Positions 1 through 13,037 of a DNA stretch of 64,000 nt are shown piece by piece. A program made the position numbers and the translations under genes. This DNA comes from Brasenia schreberi (taxonomy: Eukaryota > Streptophyta > Magnoliopsida > Nymphaeales > Cabombaceae): contig JAYKKT010000040.1 in assembly GCA_036023115.1 (NCBI GenBank), positions 3,159,501 through 3,223,500 of the forward strand, in the 5' to 3' direction. The notes beneath the pieces are model-generated. The model had not been told where the DNA came from. It worked only from the letters and a program-made list of their open reading frames with translations, and made no database searches. How positions within the stretch are numbered: the first letter of the stretch is position 1; every line of letters starts with the position of its first letter.

Positions 1-252
1 TGACTAACAGAACAGATAATTAAAATTTTGAAAATAGAAACTGGTCTACAGTTTCATGACATATGTATAAACCGTGTTCGTGTCTGGGCCCTTTGTGATC
101 TCTGTGTTGTATCGATCAATTTTAGATGCCAAAACAAGAGCACATGACACCAACACGACACAGGAAACTCAAAGCAGCACCCACATGACACAAAGTACAC
201 CAAGAATTATTTGGCATGGTAGCTTCTTTCTAAGATTGTGAGCTTAACAGTG

Positions 253-253
<1 letters not shown>

Positions 254-289
<36 letters not shown>
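254..289. repeat. (AT)n microsatellite
   Basis: Uninterrupted AT dinucleotide run in AT-rich intergenic DNA. Confidence 0.9.
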
Positions 290-295
<6 letters not shown>

Positions 296-695
296 TTTAA
301 TTTATTTATAATTTTGACACACAACAATAATAATATTCTTTTATAAAGTTAATCCAAAATATGGTCAACTTCATGAACGAGACACGTTTCACGTGGCTTT
401 AAAGTGTATAGAGACACACCGTGCGCCTTTAACATCATCTAATTGTATGTTATGGGACCTAGGCATGTTTCTCATCATTATTGACCCTTTCTGTCCTTTT
501 CTTCTTGGATCAGATTAACGACGCGATCCAGGATCCAGTCAGCTCGCCCATGTGGGGATGCACGGTTCAAACCCATATCTTGCTATGTATGGCTAATATA
601 TATATATATACTCCTAAACCCTAATCATCCGATCACTTTTGGTACGAACAATCCTCATCACGTGAATGGTCTTATCATGTATTTCAATCGCCTAT

Positions 696-697
696 TT

Positions 698-744
<47 letters not shown>
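696..744. repeat. Composite (TA)n(GA)n microsatellite
   Basis: A TA run passes directly into a GA run. The same composite arrangement recurs near 43.84, 45.02 and 56.36 kb. Confidence 0.9.
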
Positions 745-747
<3 letters not shown>

Positions 748-1954
748 CATGGATATGCATACATATAAGCCAGGTTTTGGAGCTAGGAGTGGTGATTTCG
801 TGTTTCGAATCCTGTTGTGTTATATTTCGTGTTTCTATGGGAAGCATGTCAACCCTAAACCTGGGCCAATTTTTTGTGTTATGTTAGTTGGACCCGAAGA
901 CAAGCTTTTTGGGTCAGTTGCTTCTTGCATTTTTGTGTCTAAAGTTGTCATTGCTTTCGTGTTATATGTTATGTTTGTATCATGTTACTTGGTCCTCATG
1001 TCAAAAGAGATAACCCGAACACAACCTTATTTTTCTCGTCACTTCGCATTTTCTTGTTGAGTTTCCTTGTCGACCAGTCATATAACGGTTGTTGGTTCTA
1101 GAGTTCGAGTGGCCCTGAATTCACCTTGGTCGCTTTCGCAGAAGATGCATTAACTCACTCTTGTAACTGCTATCCAACCCATATTATGCACATATTCATC
1201 TCACCAGAAACCGGCAGAGCTCCGAAAGTTTTTCGGGACGAGGCGAAGTCCGGTTGGGTGAAAATTCGTGTCGCTGACGGAACATGTTCCTCACCTGAGA
1301 TCTGAGAAATATACAAGGAGCTGCCACTGGATGCTAGATCAAAATACAAGCGCGTCTCATCCCAAAAGAATTCCTGAGTCGACTCTTATAAGGCAATGTT
1401 CAGCACAATCGAAGAGTCTCATAAGTTTATCGAACTCTTTGTGTGCATCAAAGGACTCGGGCATGGTATGCTTGCTTTCACTTAGCTCTCGATCGAAAAA
1501 CAAGAGTTGGTAGGCCAAGATATTTAGAATGGCTCTCTACCACCTACAGCCTTGGAGTTTGATTCCAGTTATTTCAACCCCTTCAAGAAACTTTGTATAC
1601 ATCTACGATACAACACAATACAATAAGATCGACCATGACACCAGGTGATAAGATCTGTCTCGCTTAATTTGGTTATTTAGGTATTTCAGAGAAAAAAAAG
1701 TTGAAAATACTCTTTGTTTTTGCTTTTGTAATGAAGAGGAAAGATTGGATCATCCATTGAAGTAGTTGGTACAATGAAAGAGACACACTTAAGATGATTT
1801 GGGTTTTTCGAAAGTGACTACATAGAGCATGGCTAAGTGCATGAAGAAATCTAGAGGAATACTTAAGAAAGGCATAAGATGAACTCTTAAAGTATTGAAA
1901 AGAAATGGGATCTTGCTTTTTCGAGCTAAAAAAGAAAGATCAGATTTCGCCTGG

Positions 1955-2045
1955 TTAGAAGGTCGACTCATAAGTTGAAGGTCATGAGTTCAACGCCCGA
2001 TGTGCATCTGGCTTCGGCCTCCTCTTTACACCCAAAAAGTTAAAA
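1955..2045 (+). mobile_element. tRNA-derived SINE copy
   Basis: The segment has the layout shared by about a dozen copies in this window: a box A-like GCCTGGTTAGAAGG stretch, then AAGGTCATGAGTTCAA (a box B relative), then GTGCATCTGGCTTCGGCCTCC and a short A-rich end after ACCC. The start and end are estimated from the alignment with the other copies. Confidence 0.6.
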
Positions 2046-3865
2046 TGATAATGTTACAAAATCAACATAATGGAACCTAGCAAACCCAGTAGCAGTCCAC
2101 TTAATGTTGCAACAAGGGTTGGTTTTGGTTAGTAGGGGTTCAATTTGATCTCTCTGAATAACTCTGATTACCAGGGGAAGGGGATGAGTGAGACATCCGG
2201 CGACCGGCGCCGGTGAAGAATGCAAAGCTGGAGCCCGGTGGGTCGCTAGCAAATATTTTTGCATGCTTTGCGTCATTGCACAGCATTGATAAACTGTTTG
2301 CTTTGGATTGGCGGACATTTGTCTAGAAGAATTTTATAGGTCAATATGGCCTTCAATTGGTTTTAGTTATACGCATGATGTATTTAACTCGAATATCATT
2401 GAAAGTACTGGAAATCTGATTAAAGATGACACTTGACGTTTTCGGGAACTGGAATCCTCTGTTTTCTATCCCATCAACTATGTAGGTTCGACGATTTCAA
2501 GCACCACATTCAAGAACTTATTTTATTCACAAGTTCCAAATTTATGCTCTTTGTTCTTTCTAAAAGTTCAGTCATGGGCTTTTACAGCCAAAACTTTCAT
2601 AGATGTCAGCCATGGAATTCTACGTGCAGATTACGAGTTAAGTATTCCTGCTCTTCTTGATAGAGTTTTCCGCCTAGCTTCCACAAGCTTCGATCAGAGG
2701 CAATCCTAGCTGGTAGGCACTGAATCACCCAGATCGACTTAATCAAGGTTGTTCAGAGAGATCAAAAGAGACTTCAGGAAAGGATTTCTCATGTGCATGC
2801 ACACACGTTTGTTTCCTGACAGCCTTTCGATGGATTTATACTTGTAAAGTGCTTCTTAATAAATCATATTCGATGCGGAAGCAGTGCACACACACAATCA
2901 TACAAGCAGTTTTATAGGAGAAAAGAGAAAAACAGAAGTATTTACATAATCTGGTAAGAGATGCATACTCCACGGTCAAGAGACCAGCAGTGAGCAATTC
3001 GTGGAAGCTTTCATGCCCAACGTTCATCATCTTCTTGCATAGATAGGTGAAAATGGATTTGTTTTCATGTTGTCCTATCGATATGTTGAAACAAAACGGA
3101 GTGGATTACTCTCGTCTTCCCTTTGAATAGGAAAACAGGACGAACACACGATAAAGCCTAGAGGATGGTCATTCTCAGTATATTCATCCACGAAATGGTT
3201 ACTCTTATATAAGTAAGGAGCAATGCATTAAATACATATATAAGAGAAAACGAAATAGCAAATCGAAATAAGACTGGAAAATCGTAAAACATACTTATAC
3301 CCTTTCAAGAGAAAGCATCCTATATCGTGGTTATAAAGATTTTTTAAGATGGGGAATCTAAACTCTTATGCCTAACTTAGGAGAGAGATATCGATTATAT
3401 TATTAAAAAAGTTAAAATGGGTGAATGAAGGTATGCAACTATACCCGTTACGAAAGGGATCAAATTAAGTAAGGTAAATTATTTTGGTGAAAGAGACGAT
3501 AAGTCTAATGTTCTTTATCCATAAGTTGTGGGAAGCTTGATGTATACTATATTATGTACACGACCTTACGTCAGCTTCGTTGTTTGTTTTATAAGTAGAT
3601 ATTATAGTAATCCTGATTGGCAGTACTAGATGGTTGTAAAAAGGAGTGTTTTCAAGAAAATAAACTGAAAGTAGTAAGATACTTAAATATTGACTTTGTT
3701 GAGAGCAAAGATGTCTACAAATGAGTTTCGAGACAAATATTCTTACTTGAAGGTGAAATTGTTTATTGGGTATGCAATAAACATGATTGTAAAGAGGAGG
3801 TTGGGTATGTGGCTTATTGTATGGTTACAACTAGTGTTGCTTAGATTAGTCGCTTTATACATGAT

Positions 3866-4054
3866 ATGAAGGTGGATATAGCTAACGAACTAGAGGTTAA
3901 ATACCACTATGTTCATGAAATGGTTGTGAGAAAGGAAATATCTATCTCATATATACCGACAAATGATATGTTGGTAGATCCCTTAACTAAAGGTATAACA
4001 AAATATCTTTTCTTAAAGCATGTTACAAACATGGGTTTAAAATATGTTTGTTAG
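3866..4054 (+). pseudogene. Copia RNase H C-terminal fragment
   Basis: This 62-residue open frame matches the last part of plant Copia polyproteins: a segment of the type KYHYVHEMV, then ISISYIPTNDMLVDPLTKG, then HVTNMGL. In intact elements this domain degrades the RNA of the RNA:DNA hybrid. The upstream sequence (about 3550-3865) shows related but frame-broken RNase H sequence. It is a relic, not a host gene. Confidence 0.75.
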
Positions 4055-4329
4055 TTGTGAAGGTAAGAAATCACATAACAGTTAATGATTGCCACAACAA
4101 TTATAAATGATATGACTATAAAAACCCCACAAAAGTGAGAGGTAAAACTAGTATGTCAAATTATTTGGCTCAAATGGTTAAGTGAGAGAAGTAAAATTGA
4201 GAAGATGACCATCTATGAAGAAGCTAGATCGGATGATTACACTAACTAACAAATAAGAAATCCATAACCGAAAGCCCGGCCCAAAAATCCGGAGAGGATG
4301 GAGTTAGGTTATAAATAGAGAGCAATCGC

Positions 4330-4670
4330 TTGAACTTATATATAAGGAAAAACAAAATAGCAAATCCTCTCCGAAAAATCGTAAAACATACTTATACTCT
4401 TCGTTATCTTCCATTCTTCGTCTTCGAAAATCAGGGGCCATCTTCTACGTGGACAAGCTATCGGACGAGGAATCCCATGAGAGGTAGAGCAGCGCATTCA
4501 ACTCATATACAGGAAAAAAACAAAATAGCAAATCCTCTCCAGAAAACCGGGAAACATATCTATACTCTTCGTTGTCGTGTGTTCTTCATCTCCGAAAACA
4601 AGAGGCCATCTGCTGCGTGGACAAGCTATCCGAAGAACAATCGGGTGAGAGGTGCTGAAAAGTCGCCTTC
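4330..4670 (+). repeat. Two-copy tandem repeat of about 168 bp inside the Copia LTR-like block
   Basis: The core ACAAAATAGCAAATCCTCTCC occurs at about 4352 and again at about 4520, and the following sequence through TGGACAAGCTATC is repeated with the same spacing. A third diverged partial copy lies near 3250-3310. Confidence 0.75.
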
Positions 4671-5643
4671 ACATACAAGGTTCTTTTGTTGTCCATTAAG
4701 AAATTAGATATTTTATTGCTAATGAAATGGCATTTGAAGAAGCTCCAAAGAGCAACTCGAATCACAACAGGGAAATTCCCAAGAACATGTCAAGATCACC
4801 TTTTCTTGATCCAACTTCTGCAACAAAGATGTTGGGAGGTCAGTTACGAGAAATTCATTTGCTGACTGAATCGCTAGCGCATCGATTTCCTTTGGAGACC
4901 TGCGTTTTGCTTGGAAGATTGCAGAATTCTTAGCATACCAGATTCTCCATGAGGTAAAAGCAAATTAGGCTAGTGAGTCCTGCCATTCAAACGAGCCAAT
5001 AACTGTGCAAAGTATTGCCACCACAAACCCGAGAATGAATTGCAGGATTGCTATATGATGGCCAAGTAGGCAACACATGAGAGGCTACACTCCTGCAAAA
5101 GAACCTAAACCAGGCTATGCAAAACAGATTCGCCCTGTATGCCACACTGAGGGCAATTTGCATGCAGTAGTGACGATTTGCAGATACAAGTTCAGAAAGA
5201 AGATATGAGCTCAATGATCATGCTGTTATATAGATTAAACAAGTAACCATATTGCTGCTGTTTAGAGAATTTGTGATGTACAAAACTTCGTTATTACCAT
5301 TTCTTCTAAATCCAGATATTGACGCCGTTCCTAATCCATTGATACATCACGTAAGGTTCTGCCTTTCTCCTGCAAAACATAACAGTGGAGGTCTTTTGAA
5401 TGTGAAAAGAACAAAAAAGAAATTGACACTGTAATGTAGCTTAAGATGGTTAGTGTCTTCTATTGAATGCTTAATTTTATTGCAACAATCAGTGCTCGCG
5501 GACCTATTCATTGGCGAGTCCTGCAGGAAGTCCCACTTTTTGGACAAGTTATATAAACGGCATCACCTTCCATACATATCCAATTGGACTTCTATTCACC
5601 CGAGAAAATTTTCTTGGCCTGCTACTAACAACAATTGCCCATA

Positions 5644-5647
<4 letters not shown>

Positions 5648-5708
<61 letters not shown>
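5648..5708. repeat. (CT)n microsatellite
   Basis: About 30 uninterrupted CT units; Leu/Ser and Arg/Glu reading frames through it are artefacts of the repeat. Confidence 0.95.
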
Positions 5709-5711
<3 letters not shown>

Positions 5712-6176
5712 GCAATAGAAAAGAATGCATGTTTCCTGTGATCAGTGGTGGTTCCATTTGACTGAATCACTTGTGTGAAGCAGTTTTACTCCTGAATGGA
5801 GCATCTGCTTAATCTCTCAATATAAAACCCACTAGCCAGTATTGGAAAAAGTATTATTTCATGATGAATATGCAAATAGAGTTGCATTCATCTAGTTTAT
5901 ATAGCAACTAACCACTCTCTTGTTTCTTAGTTTGTTTGATCTTCTTAAGAAAGGGCCAAACATGACGATTTTTACAATAAAATTTAGCGCTGATTATAGT
6001 GAATGAATCGTCTTAAACAGAACCTGTTTGCCGATTTTTAAACTTCGTCATGTGATGGATATAATCAAGGGAGTCACTGGGGTGTGCACTGAAAGTTATG
6101 GTGGTATCCGGAGTTCCACAAAACAACTCCCGCTTTAAAGGAAAACTTCATCAATATCGGCACAAAGAGCAATGTC

Positions 6177-6285
6177 TCACCTGGCTAGATGGGTCCAGTA
6201 ACAATTTAAGGTCATGAGTTCGATATCCACTGCGTGCACCTGGCTTCGACCTACCCATTGTACCCAAAAGAGAAAAACTTTATTG
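6177..6285 (+). mobile_element. tRNA-derived SINE copy
   Basis: It carries CACCTGGCTAGATGGG (box A-like), AAGGTCATGAGTTCGATA (box B-like), GCACCTGGCTTCGACC and the end CCATTGTACCCAAAAG, in the same order as the other copies. Confidence 0.65.
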
Positions 6286-6579
6286 TGGTTTAGTGCCATG
6301 ATACCGCTGGATATGTGCTCCCTCGATTCTTGTTTGTATTAAAATTCTTTATCCAACTTTAGTGCAACATTTGTTTTTTTTATGATGATGAAGACTTGAT
6401 AGCGTGTAATTTATGAATGATAATGGTTTAAAAATCACGAAACCATCATGTTCATACCAGAAATAATACATGATTATAACAACTAAATTAATGATGCTTA
6501 TAAAACAAAGGCAAATTTAAATTTGATCATTTGATGATCACGGCTCATGAGTAAGTAGAGGAGGTACATATACATACAT

Positions 6580-9500
6580 CAACAACAACGACAACTATGA
6601 CTTTTCTCATACTAGATAGGGTAAGCTACATGGATTCTTTGTTTCTGCAGATCCCTATCGTGTGCCATGTTAGATGTTAACTCACAATAAGCTAGATCAT
6701 TCTTTATTGTTTCTTTCCAACACTTTTGTGGTCGTTCTCAATCTCTTTTAATACTTTTCAAATTTAGTTTTTCACACCTTCTTACAGGTTCTTCTTTCTA
6801 TATGTCCAAACCATCTTAAACGAAATTCTCTTATTTTATCCTCTATTGGTGTCACTCCTAATTTGTTTACAATAACCTCATTATGTATACGGTCTTTTCT
6901 TGTACAACCTCTCATCCATCTCAACATCTTCATTTCTGTCACAGACATCTTTTGTACATGTTGATAATTAACTGCCCAACACTCAGAATCATAAGATATA
7001 GCAGGCCTAATTGTTGCTCTATAATATTTACCTTTTAATTTTAATGGTATCTTCTTATCACAAAGAATACATGATGCTCCTCTCCATTTTAACCAACTAG
7101 CATTAATTTTATGCGTAACATCTCCATCAATTCTTTCATCACTCTAAAAAATTGACCCTAGGCATTTAAAACTTTCCTTTTGTGGGATGCAATGTATGCC
7201 ATTTTTAATTTCTATGTCCTCTGAGGTAACCAAATGATCAAACTTACATTTCATATATTCAGACTTTGTTCTACTAAGTTAGAGGCCTTTGCTTTCTAAT
7301 GTTTCTCTCTATTGTTCCAATTTTCTATTAACTTTTTCTTTAGACTCCTCCACTGATACAATGTCATCTGCAAATAACATGCACCAAGGTACTTCATCTT
7401 TAATATGTTTTGTTAACTCATCAATCACCATTATAAATAAGTATGGACTTAAAGTTGATCCTTTATATAACCCAATATTAACTTCAAAGAAGTCTATCAT
7501 TCATTCATGAGTCCTTACACATGTTTTTGCACCATCATACATGTCTCTTATAAGGTTAATGTATGTTAATGGAATACCTCTTTTTTTCAAAGTTCTCTAA
7601 AGAACCTCCCTCGGTACTCTATCGTAAGTTTTTTTTAAATCAATAAAAATATCATGTAAAGGTCTTTCTTTTTTGCTCTAAAATATTTCATAAAACGTCT
7701 CAAAAGGTGAATCGCTTCAATAGTAGATCTGCTTGGCATGAATTCAAATTGGTACTTTATTGTACTTGATACTTGTCTTAACCTACGTTTGATAATTCTT
7801 TCCCACAATTTCATAGTAAGGCTCATTAACTTGATACCTCGATAATTCGCACAATTTTGAATATCTCCCTTGTTCTTATATATAGGTATAAGTGTACTTG
7901 CTCTCCATTCCTTGAGTATCTTTTGGTTTTTCTATATTTCATTAAATAGTCTTATGAGCAAAGTAATTCCTATTTCTACTAGTATTTTCCAAACTTCTAT
8001 AAAAATATTATGTGGTCCTACTGATTTACTACCCTTTATATGTTTAAGAGCCTCTTTGACTTTATTCTTTTGAATACGTCGGTAGAAATTGTAGTTTATA
8101 TACTTTTCTGATTTGGCTAACTCTCCTAAGCTAATACTAACATCTTTATTTTCATTCAATAACTTATAAAAATAGTTTTCCATCTATTTCTTATATCGTT
8201 CTTTGCCACTAGAATTTTTTCATCCTCGTCCTTCATGCATCTAACATAATTAAGATCTTTAGTTTTCTTATCTCTAGCCCTAGCTATCTTAAAAATATTT
8301 TTTTCACCCTCTTTTGAGTTGAGTTTTTCATATAAATCCTTCCAAATTTTAGCTTTAGCTTCACTCATGGCCTTTTTCGTTTCCTTCTTCGCTTTCTTAT
8401 AAGCTTTTAAAGTTTCATTAGTTTTCTTAGCATAATGTAATTTGTAATATATCCTCTTTACCTTGATTTTATTTTGCACTACTTCACTCCACAACCAAGC
8501 TTCTTTTTGTGTCGGTACACCTCCCTTAGATACACCTAACACATCTTTCGCTACTTTCCTAATATGTATAGCCATATTGTTCTACATATCAAAGGGTGTA
8601 CCAACATAATTCCAAACATCCCCTTGAAGTACTTTCTATTTAAATATATCTTCTTTCTCGCTTTTGAGATTTCACCATTTAGTCTGAATAGCTCGATGCA
8701 CTCTTTTCTTCTTTGTTCATTTTTTTATTTGTAAATCCATAACTAAAAGTCGATGTTGGGTGGTTAAGCTTTCTCCTAGAATTACCTTGTAATCTTTACA
8801 ACACACTCTATCTTTTTTTCTACAAATAAAGTAATCAAATTGTGTTTGTAATAAGCTACTCTTATAAGTAATTAAATGTTCATCTCATTTTTTGAAGATT
8901 GTATTGACTATGAAAAGATCAAATGCAATAGCAAAATTTAAAATCTCCCTACCTTCCTCATTTATATCCCCAAAACCAAAGTTTCCATGAATCCCTTGAT
9001 ATTCTAATGCCTCTTTATCGACATATCCATTTAAGTTTCCTCCTAAACAAATCAACTTTCTTTGTGCAATCTTTTGAATCACCTTATCTAACTCTTCCCC
9101 CAAAGTTATCTTTATACTATCTTCTAGTCATACTTGGGGTGCGTAAGTACAAACTATATTCAAAACCTCTGCTCCTAATACTAATTTCAACATCATGATT
9201 TGGTCACCATATCGTTGTATATCTACTACGCTATCCTTTAAATCTTTATTTATGATATACCAACTTCGTTTTGAGCTTTTTCTTTACCTGAATACTATAA
9301 TTTAAAACCTATATCCTCTATCTCCTTTGCTTTTTCTCTAACCCATTTTGTCTCTTATAGACATAGAATATGAATCTTTCTTCGAATCATAGTATCTACC
9401 ACCTCCATTAGCTTACCGAATAATGTTTCGATATTCTAAGGACCAATACGAATCTTATTATTTAGGACTAGCTTTCTTACTCCCCGCATCCGTTCATATT

Positions 9501-9789
9501 CAAAATGTGGAGACCCTCTCTAAAAATTATTCACTACATTCAGGAGGCAATGTAGCAGGACTAACTTCTTTACCCACACTCGTCCATGATGTGAGAACCC
9601 TCTCTGCAATTGATTCACTACATTCGGACGAAAATGTAGTGGTCCTTACTTATTACTAAATTCGGACTCTACAACACCTCACTAAGCGGGAATACCCCAA
9701 AGCAATGCTCATAATTTTTATAATATATATTACAAAAATCCGACCAAGTTTTGGTTGTCGTAAGGTAATCCCTTACATGGGGCATAGTT
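6580..9789 (-). mobile_element. Nearly full-length, inactive RTE-type LINE
   Basis: The element is bounded by a 19-bp direct repeat with one mismatch (6561-6579 and 9790-9808), which is the target-site duplication. On the minus strand it contains, in order, a short repeated 5' leader (about 9465-9645), an apurinic endonuclease-like domain (about 8885-9460), a linker (8156-8575), reverse transcriptase blocks (about 7300-8180, including a FADD catalytic box) and a C-terminal region ending in an IHVA-like motif. It closes with a (TTG)n-like tail, seen as CAACAACAACGACAAC on the plus strand at about 6580-6595. At 3.2 kb the length fits plant RTE elements. Many stops and frameshifts show it is dead. 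Confidence 0.85.
9465..9645 (-). repeat. Duplicated leader segment of the RTE element
   Basis: Two related units of about 84-93 bp lie just ahead of the endonuclease region. Each contains GGACTAnCTTnnTTACnC followed by CCCTCTCTnnAA and TTCACTACATTC (plus-strand reading); the CCCTCTCT motif occurs at 9514 and 9598. Confidence 0.7.
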
Positions 9790-10734
9790 GAGGTAGATAT
9801 ACATACATATATTTAGGTAAAATAAATATAAATAAACTCGTGCATGTTTGCATGATTTTGGAAATTAATGGACCACATTGAGAACTTTTAGCTCCTTTAT
9901 GGAAAGAAGCTTCAGAAGACCCGTGACTCCCCACCTCGTTAGATTACACTGCACGTCTTTTACACGAAGTAGAACAGTAAAAAGCAAGGAAATCACGTTC
10001 GTGATTTAGTATCTGCTGTACTTGGGTGGTCCTTCTTGCGAGTTAATGAACTTCACTCCTTTCACTCACACCTAAGATTCACCCGATGAAAGCTTTTGTT
10101 TCACCTTTACGATCATCATAAATACCTATCAGTCATGCTTTAACGTGTTGAACCATATCTCGCATGAAAACTTCATTGTTGATGATAACGAGCATTTACT
10201 GAAACTATCTGAAAGGGACGCAAGGAGAAACAGTCAAGAAATCTGATTTACGAAAAGGTGAAATACTGAACTCACATTGTTTATAACGTAGATGCGTAAA
10301 ACAATCAAAACAGTGAGATCTGATACCAAGAATTCAGGATAACTGTCTCTTCCTCCTTTGGCGTCAGTTGTTCATCAGAGTTTCCAGATTTCTACTTCTT
10401 GATGATAAACTTGTCACTATTTCTGTGTTTGGGAGGAACACTTTCCCCGATCTTTTCGTAGAAGCACGCCTAATCAATGTTTGAGATTTTCTTTTCTTCT
10501 TCCAATGGGTTATTCTTTCAATTTGGAGGATAATTCCAGCAATTACAGGATCGTTTAATTTCTAATACCATTCTTGCTCAAACATTTGTTGGAAGATGTC
10601 ACTCCTTGATAACTTCAACATGCACACCAAAGTTGCATAAGAAAGGTATTCACACACACACAAGCATCAACGCTCAAATAGATCAGATAACTTCAAACAA
10701 ATAAAATGGCTATTGCATAATGATATGCAAGCAT

Positions 10735-10850
10735 ATCCTTGCTAGGGCATCGACTCAAAGGAAAGATCAGGAGTTTAATATCCTGAGAGAATATCTAGTA
10801 GGGGTTTACTCAATTCCACCTTGCTTATAAAAATTATAATAATCTTCAAA
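10735..10850 (+). mobile_element. Degenerate SINE-like copy
   Basis: CTTGCTAGGGCATCGACTC, then AGATCAGGAGTTTAATA, resemble the box A and box B regions of the better copies, but the 3' half is poorly conserved. Confidence 0.35.
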
Positions 10851-11105
10851 AATAATGGCAAGCAGGGAATTAAATTAAGTAATTTTTTTCGCTAGACAAT
10901 TCATTGTGACTGTCAGTGTGAGCCTGTATGACACCATGAACGTACATTGTTTATGACATCATCATCCTATTGTGACCTCGTCAAAAGTTGGACCTAAATT
11001 CGAGCCTCTCCTGTGGGGCAAACAGTCATCTCAAAACGTTGTGCAGGTTGTGATTATATAACAGTGATCTTTCACGTCAACTAATCAAATCATACGAATC
11101 ATGAG

Positions 11106-11107
<2 letters not shown>

Positions 11108-11158
<51 letters not shown>
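11108..11158. repeat. (TA)n microsatellite
   Basis: About 25 uninterrupted TA units. Confidence 0.95.
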
Positions 11159-11160
<2 letters not shown>

Positions 11161-12679
11161 AAGAACGGCTAAAAAGCTTCTCATGCTAACCACTGCTTCA
11201 AAATCTCCACCATCTTATGATCAATCGAACGGTCTTGAACAACATTACATTTAGTGCATTCACTCATGTGCACTAAATAACATTAACCATTGAATAACTC
11301 GATATTTGTTGTCTGTAAGATTTAATAAAAATTGGTACCGAAAGATATCTAGCAACTATAGGTTTTCCTACATAGAAGTAGTACTAATTGTTTAAACTTT
11401 ATTTGTGCTTAAACCAATTCAAAGATCTCAATTATTTTATTAATATGACTAACGATATATATTTGAATATACTAGGTTCTCTTTTAATGATATACTCTGA
11501 AATCATGACCATCCAATTAAAGTGATTAATGGTCAAAATTCATAGAAAAGGCATAAGCATTTTTCTACTTGCTTACAAAAGCACTTTTAGTTTAGCTCTT
11601 CATCAACTTCAATTATTGAAAGCTCTGGATTGGACATTTGTTTTTTAGGAGTATATTATTTAACGATGATCCTAATATTCAAATTTATTACTTAATCCTT
11701 TGAGCAAAACCCTTTTAAAGCGTTTTTCTTTATAATGCAATATGAATGCACAACTCTTGCATTTGACATAAAATGTGAAGAAAAGCCCAAAAGAATTGTG
11801 TGAGCTCGTATGTAGGATGTAAGGCACTTTGCAAACAAAGTCGAATCCCCCTGGTTCGGGAAGAGAAGTCACTAATGGAATTCTCGTGCCTCAAGTATGA
11901 ACACTTGAATTGCATGATGACAGTCCAACCAACGTCATGAACACGTCTTATTCTCTCTCTTTGACTCTTTCAACACAGAAAACTTGCAGTATAAAGCAAT
12001 CCTCATCGAGGAAAGAACTTCGTTGCCGACGACCACCCATTCACCAACTTCCTTTTAAGTAGACTAAGCCCATGCCACAGAGGCTTGACTGCTTTCGAGA
12101 AGAAGGTCAAGAGGTCAATACCCGGTAGGGGTCTCCTTAAGCTTTCCAATAAAACACAAGTTTTAACTAAAAAATAACATTAATGTGTGTGTGAGAGAGA
12201 GAGAGATGGTTGGTAAATGAGAAAAGGTTGTATTTGGGGTGGATGACGAGTTTGGTCATCATCGATGCATAGTTTGGCGGGGTTGGGGCCCCACAAAGCC
12301 ACCAACTGAAACGACGTTATGCTTAACGGTCACCGTCTAACGCCGTTAACTGCAGAGGATAAGTTTGGGTCTTGTGATTGGGGTCGATGACTTCTCATAT
12401 TCTCTAAGAATTTCAGGATATTTAAGCAGAGAGAACAGGAAAAAGTGGGGAAAGAAGCGTCTGGGCCCCACATAGTGCAGCCCCGTCAGAGTTTCAATGG
12501 AAAGGGACGCAACGTTGTTGGGAGGGGGGGACCATCTGACGGCCAGCATCTCTCCTCCACATCGGACAAGATTCCAGCTGTACTCGCAAGACCATGTTAC
12601 CTTCTACGACACGTCACTCTCTTCATACGATTCGTATATCATTCTTCTACGTGAGATGTACGCTTATGTATTCTTCTTT

Positions 12680-12790
12680 TTTTTAACAATGGAGAGGCCG
12701 AACGTGGTATCGAACTCATGAGCTTCAATTTGTGAGCTAGCTCTCTAAACGTACGGTCTATGGGGGAGCGCGTACACTTATATGATTAGA
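12680..12790 (-). mobile_element. Degenerate tRNA-derived SINE copy
   Basis: On the plus strand, GGAGAGGCCGAACGTGGTATCGAACTCATGAGCTTCAA is the reverse complement of the box B and GGC-CTC part of the family. The box A end is poorly preserved. Confidence 0.5.
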
Positions 12791-12989
12791 TTCATGAAAA
12801 AATGTCACCGGAAGAATAAAAGCTTCATGAGAAAAAAGCATGACCTCTCTAGTGTGCTACTATATTCGCCACCTTTTGTTATAGAAATTATTTTTTTCCA
12901 AAAATATAAAACTTTTTCAATTATATTCATATTACTAAAAAGTAATAAGTAGGTATCAGTAAATAGAGATATTAAAAGTGAGTAGGATT

Positions 12990-12991
12990 CT

Positions 12992-13037
<46 letters not shown>
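12990..13037. repeat. Composite (TA)n(TG)n microsatellite
   Basis: A TA run passes directly into a TG run. Confidence 0.9.

Larger units (their letters stand above)
1..3150. other. Intergenic DNA without a supported gene
   Basis: No stretch here has the coding character or family similarity needed to call a gene; the open frames are short and many rely on non-ATG starts. It holds an (AT)n run at about 254-289, a composite (TA)n(GA)n run at about 696-744 and one tRNA-derived SINE copy near 1955-2045. The rest is AT-rich and unassigned. Confidence 0.6.
3180..4720 (+). mobile_element. Decayed Copia-type LTR retrotransposon remnant
   Basis: A fragment at 3866-4054 encodes the end of a Copia polyprotein RNase H domain, ending with the conserved DPLTKG motif and a C-terminal MGL segment. 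About 100 bp further on, near 4155-4190, is a polypurine-like stretch. Related non-coding blocks lie on both sides (about 3183-3312 and 4266-4420), each containing an ACATA(C)TTATAC motif and a conserved AAAATAGCAAATC-like core, as expected of two diverged LTRs. Nearly all of gag, protease, integrase and reverse transcriptase is absent, so the element is internally deleted and dead. LTR ends could not be fixed. Confidence 0.6.
4721..6579. other. Intergenic DNA with one microsatellite and one SINE
   Basis: I see no supported gene here. The interval contains a long (CT)n run at 5648-5708 and a SINE copy at about 6177-6285. A 68-codon open frame at 4727-4933 has no recognisable domain. Confidence 0.5.

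Noticed and set aside
4330..4707. 125-codon open frame
   Set aside because: It uses a TTG start and reads through the tandem LTR-like repeat, so it is not a gene.
4727..4933. 68-codon open frame starting MAFEEAPKSN
   Set aside because: It has no recognisable domain, convincing splice context or supporting neighbour exon.
5453..5770. Open frames with long Leu-Ser or Arg-Glu runs
   Set aside because: They are produced by the (CT)n microsatellite; the same applies to similar frames near 700, 20.2 kb, 25.0 kb, 34.75 kb and 42.8 kb.
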